DNA of 58,740 bases from JBOGTC01 sp050692055 (GTDB lineage: Bacteria; Chloroflexota; Limnocylindria; QHBO01): positions 1 through 58,740 of the forward strand of contig JBOGTC010000060.1 of NCBI GenBank assembly GCA_050692055.1, given 5' to 3'. The notes under the pieces were generated by a model. That model made no database searches and was not told the origin of the DNA. It worked only from the letters and a program-made list of their open reading frames with translations. This document shows positions 43,955-51,993 of the stretch, in pieces. Position 1 is the first letter of the stretch. Each line of letters begins with the position of its first letter. Position numbers and translations under genes: made by a program.

Positions 43955-44938
43955 ATGACCACGCAGTCCCTCCCCCGCGTGGGACGCCGGTGGCAGCTCG
44001 CACTGCTGGTGCTGGCGCTCCTCAGCCTCATTGGCTTTGGCGCCGTCCGGGCCAACGTCCTCGGCTTCGGAGATCGCTTCGATCGGCTCACCGCGCGGGT
44101 CGAGGCGTTCATCGACCCGCCGCCTGATCGGCCTACCCTGCCGACCGTCGTCGTCACGCCGCGGCCGTCCCCGTCGCCGATCCTCGCGCTCAAGGCGGAG
44201 CCGGCGCCCGGCTCGGCCGGCTCGGAGTCCTATGCCGGCCCAGGAGAGCTGCCATCCCGCGCACCCGCCCCGCTCCCCACGCCCGAGCCGGTCCGGGCGC
44301 CGGTGAACGTCGAGATCGTGAACGACCACGAGGCGGTCTTCGCGTCGCAGATCACGACCGATGACTGCGCCGTGGCCGCCACGCAGATGGTGCTCACGAT
44401 CCTGGGCCTCGGCGACACGTCGGACGAGTTCCAGGCCGAGATCAAGGGGCGTATCGGTGAGTGGCAGGCCCTTGACGACAGCCAGAACGGCGGCTGGGGT
44501 CCGGCGGCAGTTGGGCTGGCCCTCGCGGCGTACGGCGCGACCGACTACGAGGTCCGCGCCTACGCCACGTACACCGATGCGCTGCGCGACTCCGCCATCG
44601 CCATCTCCGAGCTCGACAAGCCGGTCGTCATGTTCCCGTGGTGGGGCGCGCACACCTGGGTCATGACCGGCTACCGCGCCGACGCCGACCCGACCATCTT
44701 CCCGGACGCCGCCATCAGCGGCGCGTACATCCTTGATCCGTGGTACCCGCGCGTCTCAAGCATCTGGGGTCCGTCCGACGAGCCGGGTAACTTCGAGGAC
44801 CTCGCCGAGCTGGAGCGCAACTGGCCGGTCGGGACTCCCATGGGCATCGGACCCGGCTGGTCGCGGCCGGAGGGTGCCTATGAGGAGCGCGACGGTCGGT
44901 ACGTGGTGCTCATCCCGACCACACCGCGGGACGGATAG
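43955..44938 (+). CDS. Membrane-anchored C39-like peptidase domain protein
   Basis: 327 aa from ATG 43955. One N-terminal transmembrane helix (about 13-31), a Pro-rich linker (about 55-115), then a papain-fold domain: ITTDDCAVAATQMVLTILGLGDTSDEF (catalytic Cys), WWGAHTWVMTGY (catalytic His) and AYILDPWYPR (Asp). C39 members cleave Gly-Gly leader peptides or act more broadly; this protein lacks an ABC transporter. Its 3' end overlaps murJ by 29 bp on the opposite strand. Confidence 0.8.
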   Translation: MTTQSLPRVGRRWQLALLVLALLSLIGFGAVRANVLGFGDRFDRLTARVEAFIDPPPDRPTLPTVVVTPRPSPSPILALKAEPAPGSAGSESYAGPGELPSRAPAPLPTPEPVRAPVNVEIVNDHEAVFASQITTDDCAVAATQMVLTILGLGDTSDEFQAEIKGRIGEWQALDDSQNGGWGPAAVGLALAAYGATDYEVRAYATYTDALRDSAIAISELDKPVVMFPWWGAHTWVMTGYRADADPTIFPDAAISGAYILDPWYPRVSSIWGPSDEPGNFEDLAELERNWPVGTPMGIGPGWSRPEGAYEERDGRYVVLIPTTPRDG

Positions 44939-46292
44939 CCCAGCCGCGCAGGCGTACGGCCAGCGCGAGCCCAAGCAGCCCCACCTTGGCCACCTGGCCG
45001 ATGGCGAAGCCGATGGGAATGGCGACGATCCCCAGCTCCGCGAGGAGCAGCTGCGTGGCGAGCACGGTGATCCCCAGGCCGGCCAGCGAGGCGAGCACCT
45101 GCAGCAGCGTGTGCCGGGTGGCGTAGATCGCGCGGCTCAGCAGGTGGGTCAGGCTCTCGAACGGGATCGAGATCGCGAACGCGGCCAGGACGAGTGAGGT
45201 GAGCGCCACGTCCTCCGCGTCGAAGGCGCCGCCGCCGAGTAGGACGCGGATCGCGAGCTCGCCCACGATCGCAAGCACGATCGCCGACGCGGTCGTGATG
45301 ACCGCGATGCTCACCAGGTTCGTGCCGACCAGCCGCAGAAAGCCACGACGATCGCCAACCGCATGCGCCGTCGACAGCGCAGGGAAGACGGCCAGCGCGA
45401 ACGCCACGCCGATGAGGGTGACCGGCACGCTCTGGAAGTTCCGCGCGAAGCTGACGGCCGTGACGCTGCCGGCGACCAGGGTCGAGGCGATCGCGGTGAA
45501 GAACAGGAAGGTCATCTGCTCCACCGGATGGCTCACCATCTTCGGCAGCATGAGCCGCACGAACTCCCCCACCGCCGGCATTCGGAAGGACCATCCGGGA
45601 CCGATGCGGAACCGGCTCGGTCGCAGCCCGATGAAGCGGCTCGCCAGGTGGATCGCCGCCCCGATCACGGCGCCGATGGCGGGGCCATAGATCCCCAGCC
45701 CGTCGCTGAACAGGACCGTGCCGACGATGATCCCCGCGTTGTAGAGGAGCGGTGCGATCCCGTACCAGAAGAAGCGCTGCTCGGCGAGGAGCACCTGGCC
45801 CAGCGTCAGGGAGGCGGCGAACAGGATGGGCGTGGCCAGCATCAAGCGGAAGAGATCGACGTACAGCTCGCGCTGCGCGCCCTCGAAGCCGGGAGCGATG
45901 AAGCCGGTCGTCTGCTCTGCGAAGACGAACATCACCACCGCGGCGACACCCATGACGCCGACGGCGGCGGAGAGGATGGTGCGCGCGAAGCGGTCACCTT
46001 CGTGCCCGTCAGCCGCGCTGCGCAGCTGAAGGAAGATCGGGATGAACGGCGCCGCCAGCCCGGCCTCCACCAGCACGTCGAGCAGCAGCTCGGGCAGGAC
46101 GAAGGCTGCGTTGTAGGCGTCGAGCTCGGCTCCGGCCCCAAAGGTCTGGGCGAAGATCCGATCGCGGACCAGCCCCATGACGTAGCTGCCGAAGATCAGG
46201 ACCGACAGGAGGGCCGCTCCCTGCGGGAGGTATCGGCCCATCAAGCCGCGGGCGATGATGACCGGGCGGGTCACCCAGCGACGTTCATGCAC
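44910..46292 (-). CDS. murJ: Lipid II flippase MurJ (MviN family)
   Basis: 460 aa from GTG 46292. About 13 transmembrane helices. It opens ARGLMGRYLPQGAALLSVLIFGSYVMGLVRDRIFAQTFGAGAELDAYNAAFVLPELLLDVLVEAGLAAPFIPIF, a clear MviN N-terminus. It moves lipid II to the outer face for peptidoglycan synthesis. TACTCT lies exactly six bases before the start (leaderless type), and the triple 11-bp repeat (site D) covers the matching -35 region. Confidence 0.93.
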   Translation of the reverse strand: MHERRWVTRPVIIARGLMGRYLPQGAALLSVLIFGSYVMGLVRDRIFAQTFGAGAELDAYNAAFVLPELLLDVLVEAGLAAPFIPIFLQLRSAADGHEGDRFARTILSAAVGVMGVAAVVMFVFAEQTTGFIAPGFEGAQRELYVDLFRLMLATPILFAASLTLGQVLLAEQRFFWYGIAPLLYNAGIIVGTVLFSDGLGIYGPAIGAVIGAAIHLASRFIGLRPSRFRIGPGWSFRMPAVGEFVRLMLPKMVSHPVEQMTFLFFTAIASTLVAGSVTAVSFARNFQSVPVTLIGVAFALAVFPALSTAHAVGDRRGFLRLVGTNLVSIAVITTASAIVLAIVGELAIRVLLGGGAFDAEDVALTSLVLAAFAISIPFESLTHLLSRAIYATRHTLLQVLASLAGLGITVLATQLLLAELGIVAIPIGFAIGQVAKVGLLGLALAVRLRGWAIRPAVWSG

Positions 46293-46298
46293 CGGCAG

Positions 46299-46338
46299 AG
46301 AGTACCGGCCGGTAAGCGGCGCGTAAGCGCCTGGTAAG
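46299..46338 (-). promoter_or_regulatory. murJ promoter with triple 11-bp-phased repeat, site D
   Basis: On the minus strand the order is CTTACC (46338-46333), CTTACG (46327-46322), CTTACC (46316-46311), each 11 bp apart, then TACTCT (46304-46299). The middle repeat lies exactly 17 bp upstream of TACTCT, i.e. at the -35 position. The divergent secreted-protein gene starts at 46411, so the site could serve both. Confidence 0.65.
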
Positions 46339-46410
46339 GCATGCGCTGCGAGACTGGTGCTGGACAACACTTCCGCCGAAGGCCTCCCATCAGGAACAAG
46401 GAGGCCGCTC

Positions 46411-47277
46411 ATGCTCAATGCCGTGCCGATGCCGCTGGTCCGCCTGGCCGGCGTGCTGGCCACGCTCTCGCTCGTCCTGTCGCTGGCGACACCGACGGCC
46501 TCGGCGGCGCCGAAGCTGCTGCCGAGCGAACACGTCCTGTCGGCTGACGAGAAGAACCTTGCCCTGACGCGCATGACCCCGGACGAGCGCGCCATGCGTA
46601 CCCCGGCGTTCAAGGACCGCGCCACCCACGTCGTTACGTACGTCCAGCGCTACTTCTCCGTCAAGGAGCTGCGCGACGGGACGACCGAGATCGAGCACGT
46701 GGGCATGGTCGACGCGAGTGCCGGGCAGCTCGACCTGCCGTCGATGGAGGTTGCCGGCTCGGCCTCCCGATGGGACCTCTACCTGTCGCTCGCCGTGTAT
46801 CGCAATACGAGCGTCCTGGCCTACGAGTGGCGGCCGCAGGCCTATTTCGAGTGGAACGGGACGGAGGGCATGGACCACACCGGCAACCATCAGGAGGACA
46901 TCCTGGCCATCTCGTGGCCGTCTGGGCTGTACCTGCACAGCGACGTCGCCTCAGGCAGGTACACCGATGCTGACCGGTCCCGGCTCGACTTCTATCGCAG
47001 CGAGGTGGCAGAGACCGGCGTGGGTTGGCATTTCCATGAGTATCGGCACTGCGGCTTCTTCTGCCCGCGCAGCCCGGCCGACTACGGCAGCCTGTTCGCG
47101 CGGATCCGCGAGGACAGATACCAGAACCGGACCGCGAACGTGATGGTGCGCTACGTTCACACCAAGGGCGGTTCGAGCGTGAACTACTCCGTCAACCTGG
47201 GGGTCGTCTCGATCGGCGTGAATCCCAACGATGCGAACCAATGGTCCGTGGCCGCCTACGCCAGCTTCCGATTCTGA
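46411..47277 (+). CDS. Secreted protein of unknown function
   Basis: 288 aa from ATG 46411 with AAGGAGG upstream. A signal peptide (about 1-32, ending TPTASA-AP) precedes a soluble domain containing FKDRATHVVTYVQRYFSVKELRDGTTEIEHVGMVDASAGQLDLPSM and HFHEYRHCGFFCPRSPADYGSLFARIRED. Two Cys in CGFFC could form a disulfide. No family was recognised. The 3' end overlaps the following lipoprotein gene by 37 bp. Confidence 0.75.
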   Translation: MLNAVPMPLVRLAGVLATLSLVLSLATPTASAAPKLLPSEHVLSADEKNLALTRMTPDERAMRTPAFKDRATHVVTYVQRYFSVKELRDGTTEIEHVGMVDASAGQLDLPSMEVAGSASRWDLYLSLAVYRNTSVLAYEWRPQAYFEWNGTEGMDHTGNHQEDILAISWPSGLYLHSDVASGRYTDADRSRLDFYRSEVAETGVGWHFHEYRHCGFFCPRSPADYGSLFARIREDRYQNRTANVMVRYVHTKGGSSVNYSVNLGVVSIGVNPNDANQWSVAAYASFRF

Positions 47278-47753
47278 TCGCGCTGGCCGTCACCGGCGCA
47301 GCCTGCGGAACCGGAGGCCTGGCGCGGGACGGGGCGGCGCCTGGGCCGCCGCCCGACGTGCCCCTTCGCGCGTTCGTCGATATCGGGGATGGTGCGGTGG
47401 CAGCCAGGCTTCAGCACGGGACTGTCAGCCTCGTGATGCGCACGACTGACGGGACCGGTGTCATCAATGCGCATCGGGTCGGAGGGGGGCGGCGCGACAG
47501 CGCTCACCTGCTGAGCTTCGATGGCCCGAGCGGCAGCGACTGGAACTCGTTCCTGTACGGCACGGCGCGCCCGGGCGTCGACCGCGTCGAGGTGCTGGGG
47601 ATGGCCGGGCGGGGCGGGCAGGTCATCGACGGAGCGTGGGTGATCGCGTTCCGCGAGCGCGACCTCGCTCCGGATGACCTGTCGTGGCGGTTCCTCGGCC
47701 CTGGCGGCGAGGTGCTGCTGGAGGGACGGGGCATCCTCGCGCCACAGGCCTGA
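47241..47753 (+). CDS. Predicted lipoprotein, unknown function
   Basis: 170 aa. N-terminal RLRQLPILIALAVTGAACGTGG has a lipobox-like AVTGAAC. The mature part is beta-rich (FVDIGDGAVAARLQHGTVSLVMRTTDGTGVI; VDRVEVLGMAGRGGQVIDGAWVIAF), probably a small beta-sandwich. The start lies inside the preceding secreted-protein gene (37-bp overlap in another frame), implying co-translation and perhaps joint function at the cell surface. Confidence 0.65.
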   Translation: MVRGRLRQLPILIALAVTGAACGTGGLARDGAAPGPPPDVPLRAFVDIGDGAVAARLQHGTVSLVMRTTDGTGVINAHRVGGGRRDSAHLLSFDGPSGSDWNSFLYGTARPGVDRVEVLGMAGRGGQVIDGAWVIAFRERDLAPDDLSWRFLGPGGEVLLEGRGILAPQA

Positions 47754-47822
47754 CGCGAACGAATATCCTGGTGCCGAGGGCCGAGTGGCATACGGTCGCA
47801 CCCGCATGCGCATGCGTCGTGC

Positions 47823-47828
47823 TATAGT
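47823..47828 (+). promoter_or_regulatory. -10 box of the zinc-ribbon gene
   Basis: TATAGT preceded by GCATGCGCATGCG-like repeats. No good -35 is visible. It would give a 5' leader of about 105 nt before the TTG start at 47941, long for this window, where many messages look leaderless. Confidence 0.5.
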
Positions 47829-47940
47829 GGCCTCACAATCGCCCGAAACGGGCACCAAATCACGCGGCACCACGATCACTCCTCTCAATGGCTTCTCGGC
47901 GAGACAGGTTCGCTGAGGCCGCACGAGAAGGAGTGTTTCT

Positions 47941-48273
47941 TTGTTCACCTATACCGATAAGGCCCTGACCTGCGTCGACTGCTCCCAGGAGTTCTCGTTC
48001 ACCGCGAGTGACCAGCAGTTCTACGCGGACCGCCAGTTCAGCGAGCCACGCCGCTGCCCGGCCTGCCGAGCCATCCGCAAGGCAGCCCGCGGCGACAGCG
48101 CCGGTGGCTACGCCGGAAACGGCGGCGGATACGGCGGTGGTGGCGGCGGCTACGGCCAGCGCGAGATGTTCACCGCCACCTGCGACGGCTGCGGCGGCGA
48201 GGCCAGGGTGCCGTTCCGACCGACCGGCGCCAAGCCCGTGTACTGCAGCGACTGCTTCTCGACCCGCCGCTGA
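47941..48273 (+). CDS. Double zinc-ribbon protein with Gly-rich linker
   Basis: 110 aa from a TTG start preceded by AAGGAG. N-terminal ribbon KALTCVDCSQEFSFTASDQQFYADRQFSEPRRCPACRAIRK (CxxC...CxxC), a Gly/Tyr linker (GGYGGGGGGYG) and a C-terminal ribbon CDGCGGEARVPFRPTGAKPVYCSDCF. This is the 'probable zinc-ribbon domain' (zf-Tbcl-like) architecture common in Chloroflexota; nucleic-acid binding is likely but unproven. Long leader and Gly-rich linker recall cold-shock or RNA-binding genes. Confidence 0.85.
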   Translation: MFTYTDKALTCVDCSQEFSFTASDQQFYADRQFSEPRRCPACRAIRKAARGDSAGGYAGNGGGYGGGGGGYGQREMFTATCDGCGGEARVPFRPTGAKPVYCSDCFSTRR

Positions 48274-48303
48274 GCGCGAGGCGAGATCTCACAGGACCGA
48301 TGG

Positions 48304-48325
48304 GGCCGGCGGGCAACCGCCGGCC
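48304..48325. terminator. Bidirectional hairpin between convergent genes
   Basis: Perfect 9-bp stem GGCCGGCGG / CCGCCGGCC closed by a GCAA (GNRA) tetraloop, exactly between the zinc-ribbon gene and the stop of the META-domain gene (48326). It is preceded by an exact GGACCGATG (48294-48302). No T-tract. Confidence 0.65.
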
Positions 48326-49504
48326 TCAGTCGTCACCGGCGCGATAGACCAGACCCTTGCCGTCCTCCAGCCTGAGCGTCAACGCGTCCTCGTCTACCCG
48401 CGCCGTGAATCCGCCGCCGGCCACTTCCAGCACGTGGCTGTCCTGCTGCTGCAGGTCGGGGTTGCATTCGACCTCGTCGACGCCGAATCTCGTGGTCTGG
48501 ATCTCGTTGCCATTCGCCATCCACGTACCCTCAAAGGTGCGGCATCCGGTTGAGCCGATTAGCGAGCCATCGGAACGGAGCTCCAGCGTCGCGGGTTCTC
48601 CCACCGGCGAGGCGGCCACGTCACCGGCGATGATCGACTCGAGCATCCACGTCGTGTCGACCAGGTCGGCGGTCGGCACGGGTTCGAGGGCCGTGAAGCG
48701 CAGCCCCACCTCGGGACCGATGAGGACGAGCTCCTCCCCATCGCGCCCGATGCGATTGACCGCCGCGAGACCGGTCATATACGCCTGCTCGGAGGCCTGC
48801 ACATCAGGCGCGCATCCGATCAAGGTCTGCGCCAGCTCGTCGAGCCGGATCCCGCCTCCCGCGGGCACGACCGTGGCACCGTACGAGTTGCACGCCGCCG
48901 AGCCGCCGATGCGCGAGCCATCGATGGTGAGCGTGATCCGATGGCCCGCGAGGATCGGGACGGGGGCACCGCCCACGGAGCCGGATTCCAGGACCCACGC
49001 TCCCTCGACCTGTTCGTCGTCAGGATCGGAGGCGTCCGGTGCACCGGGCGTCTCCTCCGGTCCTTCGGTTGACGTCGGGTCATCCTCGACGACGAAGCGC
49101 AGCTCGACCTCGGGACCGGTGAGCACGAGGTGCTCTCCATCGCGCCCGATGCGGTTGACCGCGGCAAGGCCGGCCATGTACGTCTGCTCGGAGGCCTGCA
49201 CGTCGGGTTCGCATCCCATGTCGGTCTGAACCAGTTCATCGAAGCGGATGCCGTCGGCCGCAGGCTCCACGGTGCCGCCGTACGAATTGCATGCCGCCGT
49301 GCCGCTGATGCGTGAGCCCTCGATGGTGAGCGTGATCCGGTGGCCCTCGACGACGGGGACGGGCGCGCCGCCCACGGAGCCGGACTCCAGCACCCACGCT
49401 CCCTCGACCTGTTCATCGCCAGGATCCGAGGCGTTGGGAGCACTTGGGCCACACGCGACGATGAGCGCGACAAGGGTCAGCGAGGCGAGGTGGCTTGGTC
49501 GCAT
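48326..49504 (-). CDS. Lipoprotein with tandem META/HslJ-like domains
   Basis: 392 aa from ATG 49504. Lipobox LIVACG at the N-terminus, then two nearly identical META domains (each starting VEGAWVLESGSVGGAPVP and containing HRITLTI...SRI.G.AACNSYG and ...QTYMAGLAAVNRIGRDGE) and a third, diverged one (TTWMLESIIAGDV...GSTGCRTFEGTW). META domains occur in HslJ and other envelope proteins of unclear role. The first two are so alike in DNA that the duplication is recent or kept uniform by gene conversion. Confidence 0.88.
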   Translation of the reverse strand: MRPSHLASLTLVALIVACGPSAPNASDPGDEQVEGAWVLESGSVGGAPVPVVEGHRITLTIEGSRISGTAACNSYGGTVEPAADGIRFDELVQTDMGCEPDVQASEQTYMAGLAAVNRIGRDGEHLVLTGPEVELRFVVEDDPTSTEGPEETPGAPDASDPDDEQVEGAWVLESGSVGGAPVPILAGHRITLTIDGSRIGGSAACNSYGATVVPAGGGIRLDELAQTLIGCAPDVQASEQAYMTGLAAVNRIGRDGEELVLIGPEVGLRFTALEPVPTADLVDTTWMLESIIAGDVAASPVGEPATLELRSDGSLIGSTGCRTFEGTWMANGNEIQTTRFGVDEVECNPDLQQQDSHVLEVAGGGFTARVDEDALTLRLEDGKGLVYRAGDD

Positions 49505-49539
49505 ACGCCCTCGACGCGTGACTGGCCGGATCGGTTGCG

Positions 49540-50898
49540 TCACGCCAGGCGACGCTCGACGAACGAACCGCCGCTCGGCTCGATCGCACGACCGCGCAGC
49601 AGGACCCTGCGGACCGCGCCTCTGACCTCGAGGCCTTCGTATGGGGTGAAATCGCTGGTGTGATGCAGTTCCGCCTGCCTGATCGTCCAATGGGCATCCG
49701 GATCGAACAGCACGAGGTCCGCGTCGTGCCCAACCTCGACCGCGCCCTTCGACGGCAGCCCGAACAGGCGCGATGGCGTCGTGGCCAGCACCTCGACCAT
49801 GCGCTCCACCGACAGTCGGCCCCGCGCCACGCCTTCGGAGTACACCACGCTGAGCAGCGTCTCGATCCCCGGCCCGCCGTTGCTGATCTGGGGGAAGGGA
49901 GGCGCGGGGATCGACTTCTCGCGGTCGCATCGGTCCGGCACGTGGTCGGAGCCGACCGTGTCAAGGATTCCGTCGCGCAGTCCCTGCCACAGGGCGTCGA
50001 CATCGGTCCGTGAGCGGAGCGGGGGCGAGATCACGCGCTTGATGACCTCTGCCTCGTCGGGGTCGTCGTAGAGGGCATCGGTGAAGGTCAGGTAGTGCGG
50101 GCAGGTCTCGGCGTACACCGGCTCGCCGCGGGCCTTGGCCTCCGCGACCGCCTCGAGCGCCTCGGCGCAAGACAGGTGAACGACGTACAGCGGCGCGTCC
50201 GCGCGGCGGGCCATCTCGATCGCCTTGCGCGTGGCGGCAGCCTCGGCGTGCGCCGGCCGCGTCAGGGCGTGGTGCCGGCAGGCGGTATGACCTGCGGCGA
50301 GCGCCTCGGCGACGAGCGGCTCGATGATCGTCGCCTCCTCGCAGTGGACCTGGAGCATGCCGCCGTGCCGTGCGGCGACGGTCATGGCACGCTCGAGCTC
50401 CGCGTCCGGCAGCCGGAAGTCGTAGACCATGAACGCCTTGAAGGTCGGCACGCCCAATGCGATCAGCGCCGGCAGCTCGCCGATCGGGTCGTCCTGCTGC
50501 CCGGTGACGACTGCCGCGAGCCCGAAGTCGATCGCCGACTCACCCTGCGTCCGTGCACGGAACTCCTCCAGTCCGGCGAGCAATGAGCGAGTCCCCGCCT
50601 CGCCGATCCCGGTGCCGGGATTGTTGAAGGTCAGGACCGTGGTGGTGCCGCCCGCGGCGGCGGCCAGCGTGTCCTGGCGGAAGCGCTGCGGCTCCTCGGG
50701 CGTTGGCAGGCGCAGGTGCGTGTGCACGTCGATGACGCCGGGAAGGACCAGCAGGCCGGTCGCCTCGATCATCTCGGCGCCGTCGCTCCCCACGTCGGGA
50801 CCGATGGCGCCGATGCGCCCATCCGTGATGGCCACCTCGACCTGCCGAGCACCTTCGCCGATGACGACGGTGCCGCCGGCAACGACGAGATCGGGCAT
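49540..50898 (-). CDS. allB: Allantoinase (cyclic amidohydrolase)
   Basis: 452 aa. PGVIDVHTHLRLPTPEEPQRF (metal HxH), VPTFKAFMVYDF (carboxylated Lys), LQVHCEEA, YVVHLSCAEALEAV and TVGSDHVPD (metal Asp region) are in the right order for the dihydroorotase/hydantoinase/allantoinase group. Neighbouring DUF3830, HIU hydrolase, OHCU decarboxylase and uricase genes make allantoin the likely substrate, converted to allantoate. The ATG lies in TGACCGATG, a variant of the iterated word. Confidence 0.88.
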   Translation of the reverse strand: MPDLVVAGGTVVIGEGARQVEVAITDGRIGAIGPDVGSDGAEMIEATGLLVLPGVIDVHTHLRLPTPEEPQRFRQDTLAAAAGGTTTVLTFNNPGTGIGEAGTRSLLAGLEEFRARTQGESAIDFGLAAVVTGQQDDPIGELPALIALGVPTFKAFMVYDFRLPDAELERAMTVAARHGGMLQVHCEEATIIEPLVAEALAAGHTACRHHALTRPAHAEAAATRKAIEMARRADAPLYVVHLSCAEALEAVAEAKARGEPVYAETCPHYLTFTDALYDDPDEAEVIKRVISPPLRSRTDVDALWQGLRDGILDTVGSDHVPDRCDREKSIPAPPFPQISNGGPGIETLLSVVYSEGVARGRLSVERMVEVLATTPSRLFGLPSKGAVEVGHDADLVLFDPDAHWTIRQAELHHTSDFTPYEGLEVRGAVRRVLLRGRAIEPSGGSFVERRLA

Positions 50899-50901
50899 CG
50901 G

Positions 50902-51318
50902 TCAGTCCGGCTCCGTGATCTCGATCTCCTGGGCACCCTCCCACAGCACGCGCCTTCCCATCTCGGGAAGCTGGTCCTGGCCGCTCGTGAGCGTGGCGAA
51001 GTGATTGCCGGCCAGCTGGCCGAGCTTCGAGGAGAACATGCACGCGCCGTACGGGAAGAGGATCTCGCACTCGCTGATGTCGCCGGTGTAGATCAGGAGC
51101 TGGCCCGGCGCCGGATGCGAGGTGTGGTTCTCGAAGCCGACGGCAGGCCGCTCGTCGCCGAACGGGATCCAGGTCGACTCGCCCGACCATCGGCAGTGGA
51201 TGAGCTTCGAGCGGATCGGCAGCCAGCCGCGCAGGGCCTGGCGAGTGCGCGGGGCGGCGTCCTCCCATCGGGCGGTGAAGTGCAGATCGTCCCCCACCCG
51301 GATCTTCAGGTCAGCCAT
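50902..51318 (-). CDS. DUF3830 (cyclophilin-like) protein
   Basis: 138 aa. LKIRVGDDLHFTARWEDAAPRTRQALRGWLPIRSKLIHCRWSGESTWIPFGDERPAVGFENHTSHPAPGQLLIYTGDISECEILFPYG matches the cyclophilin-like fold of DUF3830, repeatedly found next to amidohydrolase/allantoinase genes. The stop lies 3 bp before the allantoinase start, so it is the first gene of that unit. The catalytic role is unknown. TATGCT lies exactly six bases before ATG (leaderless type). Confidence 0.85.
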   Translation of the reverse strand: MADLKIRVGDDLHFTARWEDAAPRTRQALRGWLPIRSKLIHCRWSGESTWIPFGDERPAVGFENHTSHPAPGQLLIYTGDISECEILFPYGACMFSSKLGQLAGNHFATLTSGQDQLPEMGRRVLWEGAQEIEITEPD

Positions 51319-51397
51319 GCCGGCAGCATAGCCGGGCGCCGCGAGAGCGGGGCGGCGCCGCCCCGCCGGTCGCCGCGGCGGCCCGCAGGCTTCCGCA

Positions 51398-51534
51398 TTG
51401 CATGACGTGGAGGTATCGGTGAAGAAGAGGCCGGAATCGCCCTCTCCTTCGTCGCGCTTTGCACCCCATGCACGAAACGGGGAACTTGGGCGGCAAGTCG
51501 AGCTCTTCTTCCCCGATACCTCCACGTGGTGCAA
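51398..51534. repeat. Dispersed inverted-repeat element, copy 4
   Basis: 137 bp in the divergent gap between DUF3830 and HIU hydrolase. The arms (51398-51429 and 51503-51534) are 32 bp long with 29 matching pairs: TTGCAnnACGTGGAGGTATC inward, mirrored by GATACCTCCACGTGGTGCAA. An internal half-copy TGCACGAAACGGGGAAC begins near 51469. Confidence 0.9.
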
Positions 51535-51641
51535 AGGCGCCCAACGTTTCGCCGCCATCGGGCTCGGCCTCCGTGTCGCAGCGCGCGGTCCGCGCGGCGC
51601 GCATCGGTCATCATGCAGGCCTAGCCGGAGGATGAGACCCC

Positions 51642-51989
51642 ATGGCCAGCGGCCGTCCCACGATCAGCACCCATGTCCTCGACCTCGCGACTGGCGATCC
51701 CGCGTCCGGCGTCGGCGTCGCGCTCTTCCGCCTGGCCGATGACGGAACGCCCGAGCTGATCAGCGAGCTCGAGACCGATACCGACGGCCGCATCCGAGAT
51801 CTCCTCGACGGCGTCGACCTGGCCGATGGCGACTACCAGCTCGCCTTCGACGTCGGCGGCTATGCCGACGATCCCGATGCCTTCTTTCAGAGCATCGCCG
51901 TCTCGCTGCGCGTGGCAGATGCCAGCCGCAGCTACCATGTGCCCCTGCTGGTCTCTCCCTTCGGCATGAGCACCTACCGGGGCAGCTGA
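51642..51989 (+). CDS. 5-hydroxyisourate hydrolase (transthyretin-like)
   Basis: 115 aa, usual length. N-terminal ISTHVLDLATGDPASGV (catalytic His) and C-terminal YHVPLLVSPFGMSTYRGS (terminal YRGS motif). It hydrolyses 5-hydroxyisourate from uricase to OHCU. GGAGG is upstream. Spacing of 4 bp to the OHCU decarboxylase gene makes an operon in pathway order: HIU hydrolase, OHCU decarboxylase, uricase. Confidence 0.95.
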   Translation: MASGRPTISTHVLDLATGDPASGVGVALFRLADDGTPELISELETDTDGRIRDLLDGVDLADGDYQLAFDVGGYADDPDAFFQSIAVSLRVADASRSYHVPLLVSPFGMSTYRGS

Positions 51990-51993
51990 GCCG

